From positions 62,001-126,000 of the forward strand of contig CAWAQA010000010.1 of assembly GCA_963784065.1 (NCBI GenBank): DNA of 64,000 nt, read 5' to 3'. Below, piece by piece: positions 36,046 to 45,491 of this stretch. The notes beneath the pieces were generated by a model. The model ran no database searches. It was given only the letters and a program-made list of their open reading frames with translations, and had not been told where the DNA came from. Both the position numbers and the translations under genes were made by a program. The DNA comes from CAWAQA01 sp963784065. Lineage in GTDB: Bacteria; Acidobacteriota; Vicinamibacteria; Vicinamibacterales; UBA2999. Each line of letters starts with the position of its first letter. Within the stretch, counting starts at the first letter, position 1.

Positions 36046-36465
36046 TCAAGGCTTTGCGGTGATCCGCACGTCGCGGAGCGCGTCCGGATCACCGTCGAGC
36101 TCTTTCGAACCAGCCGGGAACTTGTTCGACTCCAGCATGAACGCGACGATGTCGCGATAGGTCTGCAGGGGCAGGCTGTTCGGGCGGTCCAGCGGCATCA
36201 GCTTGCGGGTCCGTTCCAGCAGCTCGCCCACCGGCATGTCTCCCCACTGAAACGCAAAGCTCTCTTCGACAAGGCTCGGTGCCGTGCTCTTGCCGCGAAG
36301 ATCCTCGGCATGACAGGACGCGCACGCCTGCATGTAGCCGGTGCGCCCGCGCGCGGCCTGTTCCGTGGTGTAGATGCCGTCCCACACGGTTCGCTGCGCC
36401 GCCGTCGCGAGGGACGCAACGGCGATGCACAGAAGAACGACGACGGTGGTTCGCGGCGCGGTCAT
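36046..36465 (-). CDS. Monohaem cytochrome c, partner of the upstream PQQ dehydrogenase
   Basis: 139 residues. ATG 36465 overlaps the dehydrogenase stop (ATGA). Signal peptide 1-23, haem site C48-ASC-H52 in YMQACASCHAEDLRGK, and a probable Met ligand in ELLERTRKLMPLDRP or the following FML. Class I cytochrome c, periplasmic; expected to take electrons from the quinoprotein. The order dehydrogenase then cytochrome with an ATGA overlap is repeated at 50692-50695. Confidence 0.85.
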   Translation of the reverse strand: MTAPRTTVVVLLCIAVASLATAAQRTVWDGIYTTEQAARGRTGYMQACASCHAEDLRGKSTAPSLVEESFAFQWGDMPVGELLERTRKLMPLDRPNSLPLQTYRDIVAFMLESNKFPAGSKELDGDPDALRDVRITAKP

Positions 36466-38202
36466 CGGGACGCGGCGGATGCCCGTGCGGCGCCGCCCGG
36501 CAGGGCGAAGACGAGCAGCGCATTCCCTGAATTCGGCCGGCGAATCTCGGGCGCGAGCTCCGGCGGAATCATCGTCGACCAGCTTCCGCCGCCGGTGCCT
36601 GCGGGCATGGCGATGTACTGTTTGCCTTTCGCCATGTAGGTGATGGGAAATCCCTGCGCGGATGTCGGCAGGCGTGTCTGCCACAGGATTTTCCCCGTCA
36701 ACGCGTCATACGCGTACATGTAGCGGTCCCAATCGCCGCCAATCACCAGGCCGCCGCCCGTGGTGAGCGCAGCCGTGTTGGACGGCGACGGTGTGCGATG
36801 ACGCCACAGGACCTTGCCGGACCTGATGTCCACCGCCAGGAACTCTCCGAGATTGCCGTCGGAGTTCGGATGCTTGGCGTTCTTGCGCCGCACGGGGCCC
36901 ACGCCGCCGCCTCCGAGCGCCTTCTGCGACCGGACCGAACGTCGCGATCTCGCAGTTCAGGTTGATCGGGATGTAGAGCGTGCTCGTCTGGGGACTGAAC
37001 GCCATCGCGCGCCAGCTCTTGAACCCGGCGGTGCTCGGACAGAAGTCGAGCTCCACACCGATCTGCGGGATCTTGCCGGGCCGGTACGTCACCTTGCCCG
37101 TGCGGCTGTCGACGTCGACGATGTTCTGGTAGCCGAGATCGGTGGCGCGCACGAACGCGCCGGTTGCGCGATCGAGCTGCCAGAGGATGCCCAGCTTGCC
37201 CATCTTGAAGAGCGACTGCCGTCCGCCGCTGTCGATCAGCACGCTCTCGAACACTTCGTCCATGTCCAGCGTCTCGCCCGGGATGTGCTGGTAGTACCAC
37301 TTCATCTTGCCGGTATCGGGATCGAGCGCCAGGGTCGAATTGGTGTAGAGCGCGTCGCCGTCGGTCCCGCGAACCGCGCGTGCCCACGGCTTCGCCTGCG
37401 CCGTGCCCCAGTAGAGAAGGTTCGTCGCCGGATCGTAGCTGCCGGGTATCCACGCGTCGCTGCCGGCGCGGAAGGAGAGCGGCAGTTCGCCCCACGAGTC
37501 ACCGCCCGGCTCACCCGGACGCGCGATCGTGGACGTGCGCCAGACTTCTTTTCCGGTGTCGACGTCGTGCGCGCTGATGAAGCAGACATCCTCCTTGTAG
37601 CGGGTGCATCCCGTCATCCCGGCGACCACCTTGCCGCGGACGACAATCGGTCCCGAGGTGTATTCGTACCCCAGCTTCGAATCGGCCACCGTCGTGTCCC
37701 AGACGAGCTTTCCCGTCCGCGCGTCCAGCGCCACGATGTGTGCGTCGTTGGTGGTGCCGAAGATCTTGTCGCCGAAGATGGCGATGCTTCTCTGGATGCC
37801 GCGCCCTTCGCCGGCTGCTGCCGGCGCAGCGGATTCTCCCGCTGCCGGGCGGTACTCCCAGATCAAGTCTCCGGTTGCGCCATCCAGCGCCTGGATGACA
37901 CCACGCGGATTGGGCAGGTACATGATCCCGTCGTACACGAGCGGTGTCGCCTGCTGCGAGCCCCGGTCGTCCATCGCCCACGACCACGCGAGCTGGAGCT
38001 GCTGGACGTTCTGCCGGTTGATCTGTTCGAGCGGGCTGTAACCCCACGCGTTGTCGGTGCGTCTCCAGTTCAGCCAGTCACCGGCCGCGGGGTTGCGCAG
38101 CATGGCCTCGGTGACCGGGCGGAAGTCACTCACCTGCGCACCGAGCCACAGGCCGCCCGCCATCACCATCATCGACATCGAAGCAACGACGCGAATCTTC
38201 AT
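36462..38202 (-). CDS. PQQ-dependent alcohol dehydrogenase-type quinoprotein, one frameshift
   Basis: ~580 residues. GCAGGAGGCCGT precedes ATG 38202. Signal peptide (MSMMVMAGGLWLGAQ), then propeller repeats: DWLNWRRTDNAWGYSPLEQI, QQATPLVYDGIMYLPNPRG, LVWDTTVADSKLGYEYTSGP, AGMTGCTRYKEDVCFISAHD (the two Cys may form the family disulfide), SYDPATNLLYWGTAQAKPW, ALDPDTGKMKWYYQHIPGE and LDMDE. Near 36915 the frame shifts, and VGPVRRKNAKHPNSDGNLGE... RYMYAYDALTGKILWQ continue to 36462. Methanol/ethanol-type quinoprotein; substrate unknown. Coupled to cytochrome c 36046-36465. Confidence 0.85.
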
Positions 38203-38246
38203 ACGGCCTCCTGCGCCAAATCCCGGCGTGTGGCCGGGGCGGTTCG

Positions 38247-40202
38247 CTACGGCAGGCTCAAGGCGATGAACTCGGCCGCGCGATCGCGCGTGCCGACCGC
38301 CACGAGGATGTACTGCTTCCCCTGGAACATGTAGGTCATCGGCGCGCCGGTCGTGCCCGCGGGGAACTCCGTTTCCCACAGCACCGCGCCGGTGGCCTTG
38401 TCGTAGGCGCGGAACTTGCGGCCGCCGGCGCCGGGCGCGAGCGAGAGCGGCATGCCCTCTGGCACGCGGGCCGCCGCCGCCATGATCGGATCGCCTTCGC
38501 CGACGAACAACAACGTCTTGGTCGCCAGCGGCGCGCTGCGTCCCGGGTGACCGAGCGGCGGCAGGTTGAGAGACTTGAGCAGCGGATGGTCGCGCGGGCC
38601 GTCGCCATTCGGCACCATCCAGGCAATCGTGCCGCGATTGAGATCGATCGCGGTAATCCGGCCGTATGGCGGCTTCACCAGCGGCAGGCCCATTGGCGCC
38701 GGCGGATACTCGCGCGTGCCGCGCGTGTAGCGCAGGTTCGTGTCTCTCGGATTTCCCGGGACGATGTCGGCGACGAACGGTCCGGTGATCGAGGGCACGT
38801 AGAGCAGTCCCGTGTCCGGATCGAACGCGCCGCCCTGCCAGTCGGCGCCGCCAACCGACCCCGGCATCTGGATGGTGCCCCTGGTATCACCAGGCCCGGT
38901 TCCCTTGATCGAGGGTGGCGTGAACAGGGGCCCCATGACGTACTGCTTGACGATCTCGAGCGCGGCCGCGCGAAGCTCGGGCGTGAAGTCGATCAGATCG
39001 TCGGTCGTGATGCCCTGGCGGTCGAACGCCGGCGGCTTGCTCGGAAACGGCTGCGTCGGCGACGTCTCTTCACCCGGCGTGTTCGACTGCGGAACCGGGC
39101 GCTCTTCGATCGGCCACACCGGCTGGCCGGTCACGCGGTCGAAGACGAACGCGAATGCCTGCTTCGTCAGCTGCACCACCGCCTTGATCGGCCGCCCGTC
39201 GACATTGATGTCAACGAGGATGGGGGCCGCCGGCAGGTCGAAGTCCCACAAGTCGTGATGCACGAGCTGGTGGTGCCACACGCGCTTGCCGGTCTGGCAC
39301 TCGACGCTCACGAGGCTGTTCGAAAAAAGATTGTTGCCGGGACGATGCCCGCCGTACATGTCGCTCGTCGGGCTGCTCAGCGGGAGATAGGCGTAGCCCA
39401 GTTCTTCGTCGGCGCTGATGAGCGACCAGAGGTTGGCGTGCCCGGTGTACTGCCACGAGTCCTGCTTCCAGGTTTCGACGCCGGCCTCGCCCGCGCGTGG
39501 AATCACGTGAAACGTCCAGCGCAGCCTGCCCGTGCGCACGTCGTAGGCGCGCACGTCGCCCGGCGGCGCCTCCTTGTTCCGTGGCGAGTCGGTCATCGAG
39601 CCGCCGACGATCACCACGTCCCTGCAGACGCGCGGCGCGCCCGTCCAGTAGTACGTCGTCTTGCTGTCGGGCGCGAAGCGGAGGCTGACGACGCCGCGAT
39701 CGCCGAAATCCGCATACGAGCGTCCGGTCTTGGCGTTGAGCGCGACGAGCCGCTCTCCCCGCTGCACGAAGATGCGCTCGTCGCTGCCATCGCGCCAGTA
39801 GGAGACGCCGCGCGTGCTGTCACCGCGCAGGCCGTCGCGCCCCGGTGGAGGCTCCTGGATCCAGATCGTCTTGCCCGTGCCGGCGTCGAATGCCTCGACG
39901 AGGCCGACGCCGTTGGGGGTGTACAGCACGCCGTTCACCATGAGCGGCGTGGCGCGGAAGTTGTTGGAGACCGTGACCGACGGATCTTTGGCGATCAGCC
40001 CCGGATCGACGGCCGGCCGGCGCCAGGCGATGCGGAGGTTCTTGACGTTCGTCTTGTCGATCTGATCGAGCGGCGAGTATTTCCTGCTGCCAGGATCGCC
40101 GCTGTAGGCGCGCCACTCGCCATTCTGCGTTTGCCCCGAGGCATTCGCCGTCAGGCACATTCCGAGGGCGAGGCACCATGCTGCGAGCCGTCGAACGGTC
40201 AT
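38247..40202 (-). CDS. PQQ-dependent dehydrogenase (membrane-glucose-dehydrogenase-like quinoprotein without the membrane domain)
   Basis: 651 residues, intact. ATG 40202 with GGAGAGACAG upstream; the frame to 40322 is longer but lacks an RBS and enters a repeat. Signal peptide (CLALGMCLTANASGQ). Quinoprotein features: WRAYSGDPGSRKYSPLDQID, NNFRATPLMVNGVLYTPNGV, RWTFHVIPRAGEAGVETWK, LVSVECQTGKRVWHHQLVHH, DLWDFDLPAAPILVDI, GAFDPDTGLLYVPSI and GAPMTYMFQGKQYILVAVG. The family is the glucose/quinate type; whether it oxidises sugars, quinate or other polyols is open. 45 bp upstream of the next quinoprotein, same strand, so probably one unit. Confidence 0.85.
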   Translation of the reverse strand: MTVRRLAAWCLALGMCLTANASGQTQNGEWRAYSGDPGSRKYSPLDQIDKTNVKNLRIAWRRPAVDPGLIAKDPSVTVSNNFRATPLMVNGVLYTPNGVGLVEAFDAGTGKTIWIQEPPPGRDGLRGDSTRGVSYWRDGSDERIFVQRGERLVALNAKTGRSYADFGDRGVVSLRFAPDSKTTYYWTGAPRVCRDVVIVGGSMTDSPRNKEAPPGDVRAYDVRTGRLRWTFHVIPRAGEAGVETWKQDSWQYTGHANLWSLISADEELGYAYLPLSSPTSDMYGGHRPGNNLFSNSLVSVECQTGKRVWHHQLVHHDLWDFDLPAAPILVDINVDGRPIKAVVQLTKQAFAFVFDRVTGQPVWPIEERPVPQSNTPGEETSPTQPFPSKPPAFDRQGITTDDLIDFTPELRAAALEIVKQYVMGPLFTPPSIKGTGPGDTRGTIQMPGSVGGADWQGGAFDPDTGLLYVPSITGPFVADIVPGNPRDTNLRYTRGTREYPPAPMGLPLVKPPYGRITAIDLNRGTIAWMVPNGDGPRDHPLLKSLNLPPLGHPGRSAPLATKTLLFVGEGDPIMAAAARVPEGMPLSLAPGAGGRKFRAYDKATGAVLWETEFPAGTTGAPMTYMFQGKQYILVAVGTRDRAAEFIALSLP

Positions 40203-40341
40203 CTGTCTCTCCATCGCACGCCGCCCGGCACTCTCGCCTGGCGGCGTGTACTCGGCAACGATGTGAGGGGTGCGGCGAGAGGGGCCCAGCGTATCGCGGA
40301 AGCGCGGCCGCGTCGAGCGCAAACGCGGGCGCTGCCTGGCC

Positions 40342-40503
40342 CAGGCCGACCTGAAGGTCGGCCTCTACGAATACCTCACGAACCACAGAGACACAGAGAC
40401 ACAGTCATACCGAACCCGTGGCTTCCGGCTTCAGCCGGAAGAACAAGGCCGCGAACTCTTCGACACCGTCGTCGGTCCTTCCGCCTGAAGGCGGAAGCCA
40501 CAG
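40342..40503. repeat. Cluster of four intergenic repeats of different type
   Basis: CAGGCCGACCTGAAGGTCGGCCTCTACGAA (40342-40371), ACCACAGAGACACAGAGACACAG (40382-40404), GTGGCTTCCGGCTTCAGCCGGAAG (40418-40441) and CTTCCGCCTGAAGGCGGAAGCCAC (40478-40501). The 330 bp between 40203 and 40533 hold these and no gene. Confidence 0.85.
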
Positions 40504-40533
40504 GCAACCTAACAGGTTGCGCAGGCCTCGTGT

Positions 40534-41416
40534 TCAGGGTGTTCCCTCCAGGATGGCGCGCGTGGCCGCCAGCTCCTTGCGCTTGGCTGTGCTCACCTTC
40601 GGGAACGCCAGGTTCATCGCCTCCATCCTGCTGACGACAGCCGCTGCGACGACCAGCCGGGTGAACCACTTGTGGTCCGCCGGCACCGACGTACCACGGC
40701 GCATGCGGCGCACTCGTGTGCCGGATCGTGTCCTCGTACGCGCGCATGTAGTCGCGCCAGTACGCGCGCTCGTGCGCGTCGGCGACCGAGAACTTCCAGT
40801 TGCGGCTCGGATCGTCGAGGCGGCGCAGCAACCGGCGCTTCTGCTCGTCGCGCGACACGTGGAGGAAGAACTTCACGATCGCGATGCCCTGGCGCGCCGC
40901 GTACTGCTCGAATGCCGCGATGTCGGTGAAGCGTTCGCGCCAGATACGCTTCGTGACGAGTCCCTTCGGCAGCTTCTGCCGTTCGAGCGCTTCCGGATGC
41001 ACGCGGACCACCAGCGTCTCCTCGTAATACGAGCGATTGAAGATGCCGATGCGGCCGCGCTCCGGCAGGCGCCAATTGGTGCGCCACATGAAATCGTGGT
41101 CGAGCTCCTCGTCGGAGGGCGCCTTGAACGAATAGACCTGGACGCCCTGCGGGTTGATCCCGGACATCACGTGCTTGATCGTGCTGTCCTTGCCCGCGCC
41201 ATCCATCGCCTGGAAAATCAGCAGCAGCGCCCAGCGATCCTCCGCGTACAGCTTTTCCTGCAGCGCGCCCAGGCGCTCGACCCCGCTGGCGAGCCAGCGC
41301 TTCGCCTGCTCCTGCTTCAGGCCGCCCGTGCTGTCCGGATCGACGTCTCGCAACCTGAAGGTCTTCCCGTTGGTGACTCGATAAGGTGTGCAGAGTTGCT
41401 GTGCTTTCGACATCAT
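40534..41416 (-). CDS. ppk2: Polyphosphate kinase 2 family protein, one frameshift near the 3' end
   Basis: ~293 residues after repair. Cytoplasmic. Walker A in FQAMDGAGKDSTIKHVMSGI, substrate loop HDFMWRTNWRLPERGRIGIF, Walker B NRSYYEETLVVRVHP, lid KRIWRERF, and IVKFFLHVSRDEQKRRLLRR. Transfers phosphate between polyphosphate and nucleoside mono- or diphosphates. Near 40690 one extra base moves the frame from SAPHAPWYV to VPADHKWFTRLVVAAAVVS, the family's expected end, stopping at 40534. ATG 41416 or 41413; GGACGGAGCG upstream. Confidence 0.85.
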
Positions 41417-41493
41417 CGCTCCGTCCAGCGTGCGTACGCATCCGCCACGCGCTCATCGAGCACAAGTCGCGAATCACAAATGCAGCGGTGGCT

Positions 41494-41516
41494 TTCCGGC
41501 TTCAGCCGGAACGATC
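41494..41516. repeat. Palindromic repeat between ppk2 and an NHL gene
   Basis: CTTTCCGGCTTCAGCCGGAA at 41495-41514 touches the stop codon of the NHL gene at 41517. Single copy, TTCA centre. Confidence 0.7.
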
Positions 41517-42731
41517 CTAGCGGACGCCGGTCATCACCGGCGCGAACTTCTGGATGCGCTTGGCCTGTTCGACCTCACCCGTGTAGATATTCCCGTTCGA
41601 GTCCATCGCGATCGCGTTGATCCAATGAAGCTGTCCGGCGTAGCGGCCGTTGCCGCCGAACGACCCGAGCGTCCTACCGCTCTGACGCTCGAGGATCCAG
41701 ACCTTGTTGTTGGTCCCGTCCGCGACGTACATGAACTTCTGTTCCGGGTCGCGTGAGAGGGCCAGCTTGTAGGTCGTCCCGCACGGCGGCATCTTCGTGT
41801 TCTGCAGTCCGCCGCAACCTTCACCGCGCGCCGGCGTGTTGGGCGAGACGTAGAACTCCTTGACGAACGTGCCGTCGGTCGTGAACACCTCGATCCGGTT
41901 CTGGCCGCGCTCGCCGACGTACACCAGCCGGTCCTTCGAAATCTCGACGAAGTGCAGGTCGGGCACGAAGTTCCGCTCGTCGGGCGGCGGGCCGCCCGTC
42001 CACGTGTACGCCGGGATCGGGTCGTTGGAGATCTCGGCGAGCGGCATCCCGTGGCCGCCCCAGCCTCGCTTGAACGCGCCGGTGTTCATGTCATACACGA
42101 GCACGCGTTTCTGATTGATGACGTAGATCTCGCCGGCGGCCTCGTCGAGCTGGAAGCGCCCTTTCGAGCCGAGGACGTCGGTGTTCTGGTTGGTCTCCTG
42201 GAACGGCACGCCTTGTGGCGGACGGTGGCCGAACTCCCACACGAACTGTCCGTCGCGCGTGAACTTCAGGATGCTGTCCTGCGGCGCCGTGCCGCCGATC
42301 CACACGAAGCCCTTCGTGTCCGCAATCACCGTCTGCAGCGCCGTCGGCCACTGCGGGTGATATCCGGGACCGCCCCACGCGTGTACCACGCTGCCGTCCT
42401 GATCGAGCTCGATGACCTCGGGACCGCGGACGCAGCACTCGATCCGCGGCGGCGTGCCGCCGCCGCCGATCTCGTCGCCTTCGGCCGCCGCCGCGCGGTT
42501 CAGGAACCAGATGTGGTCCAGGTGATCGACATGGATGCCGGTCACCTGCTGCATGCTCCACCGGTTCGGCAGCGGCTTCGGCCAGAACGGATCCACCTTG
42601 AAGATGGGCGCGCCGTTCTCGTCCACTGCCTGCGCCGGCCGCTGCTGCGCGTGCCCGCCGGCGGCTGCGGCGAGCGCGAGGAGGCAACAGAGTCCGAGTG
42701 CCGCGGAAGGCGCCTTCGTCATCAGCCTCAT
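41517..42731 (-). CDS. Secreted NHL-repeat beta-propeller protein
   Basis: 404 residues. Start ATG 42731 (or ATG 42722); the frame continues upstream only because a CTTCCGGCTGAAGCCGGAAG repeat is open. No good RBS is visible, the repeat taking its place. Signal peptide (LGLCCLLALAAAAGGHAQQ). FKVDPFWPKPLPNRW, VTGIHVDHLDHIWFLNRAA, GPEVIELDQDGSVVHAWGG, ADTKGFVWIGGTAPQDSIL, KFTRDGQFVWEFG, VGERGQNRIEVFTTDGTFV, VADGTNNKVWILER and GQLHWINAIAMDSNGNIYTG are NHL blades. Relative of the adjacent 42837-44096 gene. Confidence 0.8.
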   Translation of the reverse strand: MRLMTKAPSAALGLCCLLALAAAAGGHAQQRPAQAVDENGAPIFKVDPFWPKPLPNRWSMQQVTGIHVDHLDHIWFLNRAAAAEGDEIGGGGTPPRIECCVRGPEVIELDQDGSVVHAWGGPGYHPQWPTALQTVIADTKGFVWIGGTAPQDSILKFTRDGQFVWEFGHRPPQGVPFQETNQNTDVLGSKGRFQLDEAAGEIYVINQKRVLVYDMNTGAFKRGWGGHGMPLAEISNDPIPAYTWTGGPPPDERNFVPDLHFVEISKDRLVYVGERGQNRIEVFTTDGTFVKEFYVSPNTPARGEGCGGLQNTKMPPCGTTYKLALSRDPEQKFMYVADGTNNKVWILERQSGRTLGSFGGNGRYAGQLHWINAIAMDSNGNIYTGEVEQAKRIQKFAPVMTGVR

Positions 42732-42737
42732 CGTGAT

Positions 42738-42834
42738 CTTCCGGCTGAAGCCGGAAGCCACGGGCGTCCGGAGTCCGGAAGCCCGAAGCCCGAAGCCCGA
42801 AGCCCGGAGCCCGGAGTCCGGAGCCCGGAGCCCG
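42738..42834. repeat. Palindromic repeat plus third heptamer array (CCCGAAG/CCCGGAG)
   Basis: CTTCCGGCTGAAGCCGGAAG at 42738-42757, then from 42767 a run of about nine seven-base units: TCCGGAG, TCCGGAA, G-CCCGAA repeated three times, then GCCCGGA-type units, one TCCGGAG, ending at 42834. It lies between the two tandem NHL genes. Confidence 0.85.
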
Positions 42835-42836
42835 TG

Positions 42837-44096
42837 TCAATTCACCGGCACGAACCGCTGCACGCGCTCACCCGCGAACACCTCGCCCGTGTAGATGCTG
42901 CCCTTGGAATCGACGGCGATCATGTGCAGGCCGAACCACTGCCCGCCGTTCTCGCCCATGCTCCCCATCTGGCCGAGGATCTTGCCGTCGGCGCGGTTCA
43001 GGAACCAGATGTGGTTGTTCGTGAGATCGGAGATGAACAGGACGCGCTGCTGCCGGTCGGGCGAGAACGCCACGCCGCCGGTCGAACCGCCCACGCCGGT
43101 TCCCGGCGCGACGATGAACTCCTTGCCATGAACTTGCCGTCCTTCGTCGTGACGTGGATGCGGTTCGCGTTGCGATCCGCCGCATAGACCAGCCCGTCAT
43201 TCGAGAAGTTGAGCGTGAGGTGGCCGGCGAAATCCTTCGGCATCGGGCCGTTCGGCGTGTAGTCGTGGTCGGCGTCGTTGGTGCTGATCTCCGCGAGCGG
43301 CTTGCCGTACGCGCCCCAGCCGCGCTTGAACGCAAAGGTGTCGAGGTCGAACACCATGACGCGGCCGCCCAGGTAGCTGTCAGCGACGTACAGCTCGCGG
43401 GCTGGTTCGTCGATGCGGATTTCCTCGATCTGGCCCACGATCATCGGCGTCGTCGGCGGATACTTCGCCCGGAACGCCGCGGTCGCCGCCGCCTGCTTGG
43501 CCGCCGCTTCGGGGTTGGCGGCACGCCCGCCGGGCGGCGTCAGAAATCCTGCCACCGGGCCAGCGCCCGCCGCGGCCCGGAATGCGGGCCGGCGCTGCGA
43601 CCCTCACCGCCGCCGCCGCCCTGCCGGTCGGGCGCGCGGGGCACCTCGCCGACCACCTTGCCGGTCTTCGGATCGTATTTGCGGACCGTGTCCTGTCCGA
43701 TGTAGACGAACCCCTTGCTGTCCACATCCATGCCGTGCCCCTGCGGCGCGTCGAACGAACCGATGACGTTGCCGTTCTTGTCGATGTGGATCATCGACGG
43801 CGGCCGGACGCAGCAGCTCGGCCAGCGGCGGCGTCAGCTCGGCGTGGAGCTCGATGTCCGTGAGATCGTTCGGGCGGTTCAGCACCCAGACGTTGTCGTC
43901 CTTGTCGACGGCAAGGCCCGTGACGCCGCCCAGCTTCCACTTGTTGGGCAGCGGCTTTGGGCCAGTCGGGATCGAACTTGTAGCGCGGCGCGGCCGGCGT
44001 CTGCGCGGCCAGGCCGACACACAGGGCAATCAGGCAGAGGCCGAGCGGGACGGCAAATGCCCGGCTCCGTGCGTGTGGATGAACATGCTTGGTCAT
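42837..44096 (-). CDS. Secreted NHL-repeat beta-propeller protein, several frameshifts
   Basis: ~418 residues if repaired. ATG 44096 opens MTKHVHPHARSRAFAVPLGL with a signal ending LAAQTPAAPRYKFDPDWPK. After shifts near 43965, 43790, 43590 and 43120 the frames give DIELHAELTPPLAELLRP, MIHIDKNGNVIGSFDAPQGH, YVADSYLGGRVMVFDLDTFA, GLVYAADRNANRIHVTTKDG and ISDLTNNHIWFLNRADGKIL, ending FAGERVQRFVPVN. Layout and motifs match 41517-42731. Either recent decay or sequence errors. Confidence 0.7.
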
Positions 44097-44176
44097 GGGT
44101 CTCCTCGCATCCAGAAAAATGACGCCGCTGATGCTACACCACCACCGGGTGGCCGGTTATGCACTAAATTAGCCGC

Positions 44177-44600
44177 ATGGCGACACAACACCAGCAGTTC
44201 GCGGTCGTGAAATCGGATGAGGAATGGCGCCGGATCCTGACACCCGAGCAGTACGCGGGTACTGCGCGGACATGCGACCGAGCACCCCGGCACGTGCGCG
44301 CTGCTCCACGAGCATCGGGCGGGCACGTTCACCTGCGCCGGTTGCGGGCAGCCGCTCTTTGTCGCCGACCGCAAGTTCGAAAGCGGAACCGGCTGGCCGA
44401 GCTTCTTCGCGCCGCTCGAGGGATCGATCGGTTCGACCTCCGATCGCGCCTACGGGATGGTGCGCACGGAGGTGCACTGCAGCCGCTGCGGTGGACACCT
44501 CGGCCACGTCTTCGAGGACGGGCCGCCGCCAACCGGCCTGCGCTACTGCATCAACGGCGTCGCCCTGAACTTCGAGCCGTCGGACCCGGCGCCGCGATGA
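44177..44600 (+). CDS. msrB: Peptide-methionine (R)-S-oxide reductase, frameshifted
   Basis: ~141 residues after repair. Reduces methionine-R-sulfoxide in proteins with thioredoxin. ATG 44177 gives FAVVKSDEEWRRILTPEQY; an extra base near 44256 moves the frame to CALLHEHRAGTFTCAGCGQP, LFVADRKFESGTGWPSFFAP, VHCSRCGGHLGHVFEDGPPP and GLRYCINGVALNFEPS. Zinc cysteines are in CAGC and CSRC; the catalytic Cys is in RYCIN. No signal peptide seen. Conserved in most bacteria, so the frameshift is probably a sequence error. Confidence 0.85.
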
Positions 44601-45015
44601 CGCGCATCGATTGCGCGTCGCGGAGGCACGGACGATGTGAAGTCGAAGATCGCCGTTCAGCCGGCGCGAGTCGTGCGCCGCGGCCGCGATCAGCCCAGTC
44701 GCCTGGTGCGGCCGCGATCTTCCATTGTGGCCTGGGGGAGACGTCGGTCGACGGTGTCGCGAGCGGCCACCCGCCGTTCGCTGGCCACTTCGCCGCTCGC
44801 GATCGACACCCCACAGAATCCAGCCGCACGCCATCAGCTCGCTCGGCGAACGACACCTGAAAGCTCTCCACCGACTCATCGCCAGCGAGGGTGACGTGCT
44901 CGCGGAAGTTTCCCGGTCCGCACACCACGAGGCGGTCCCCCTCCAGGCGGAGCACCCAGATCGTTTCCTGGCCCTTGATGAACAGCCACGACGCAGCGCC
45001 CTCGGTCGTCGCCAT
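44551..45015 (-). CDS. Small uncharacterised protein, C-terminal part probably shifted
   Basis: Observed frame 154 residues. ATG 45015 begins EGAASWLFIKGQETIWVLRL, LVVCGPGNFREHVTL and SVESFQVSFAERADG. Small acidobacterial proteins of this type continue with GWxLxGxxxDRRSG; here that pattern, GWILWGVDRERRSGQR, lies in the neighbouring frame, so a shift near 44855 is likely. The 3' part as read overlaps msrB on the other strand by ~50 bp, which is another sign that the end is wrong. Function unknown. Confidence 0.45.
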   Translation of the reverse strand: MATTEGAASWLFIKGQETIWVLRLEGDRLVVCGPGNFREHVTLAGDESVESFQVSFAERADGVRLDSVGCRSRAAKWPANGGWPLATPSTDVSPRPQWKIAAAPGDWADRGRGARLAPAERRSSTSHRPCLRDAQSMRVIAAPGPTARSSGRRR

Positions 45016-45485
45016 TGCGACATGCCTCCACGGGGTTAGACGCTGTCTTGTACCCGTGCGCGGCGTTACCGTCAATGCTCGCGGCGCCCGCGGCGCACTC
45101 CGGCGGACAGAGGCGTACAGGAACACGTCAGCCGGCCCTGAACCTCGCCGCGTGATCCCGGACCCTGTCGATTGAATACGAATCGATCGCGACCTTCAGC
45201 CTGAAGGCGGAAGCCACGGAATCGAGTAGGTGTGGCTTCCGGCTTCAGCCGGAAGTTCGTAGAGGCCGACCCGGGCGCCTGGCACCCGGGGCCGCCCGTG
45301 GGCGGCCGTCGGACGGGGAGGTCGCCGGCCGCGCGCCTTCGCATATTCCTTCTGACCTCCGTGATCTCCGTGGCTGAAATGTGGTCGATCGGCCGCAGGG
45401 TTTCGCCCTCTGTTTTCGTCGCCGGCGACCCTGCCGGTCGCATTGACTATTGCCAGGGTAGCGTCTAGAGTCGGGCCACGGAGGC
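45016..45485. other. 470-bp region with repeats and a promoter candidate
   Basis: GCCTGAAGGCGGAAGCCAC (45200-45218), GTGGCTTCCGGCTTCAGCCGGAAG (45232-45255), GTAGAGGCCGACC (45259-45271), CCCGGGCGCCTGGCACCCGGG, and GACCTCCGTGATCTCCGTGGC (45355-45375). No gene seen. TTGACT-N17-TAGAGT lies at 45443-45471. Confidence 0.6.
45443..45471 (+). promoter_or_regulatory. Candidate sigma-70 promoter for 45492-49132
   Basis: TTGACT at 45443-45448, 17-nt spacer, TAGAGT at 45466-45471. ACGGAGGCTCAATC then ATG 45492 follow closely, so the mRNA would have an untranslated leader of only ~15 nt. Confidence 0.5.
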
Positions 45486-45491
45486 TCAATC

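Noticed and set aside
36814..38334. 506-codon plus-strand frame
   Set aside because: Opposite the quinoprotein 36462-38202; no domain.
38547..40634. 695-codon plus-strand frame opposite the PQQ dehydrogenase
   Set aside because: Antisense shadow: low-complexity Arg/Ala/Val-rich translation with no domain, opposite a clear quinoprotein gene.
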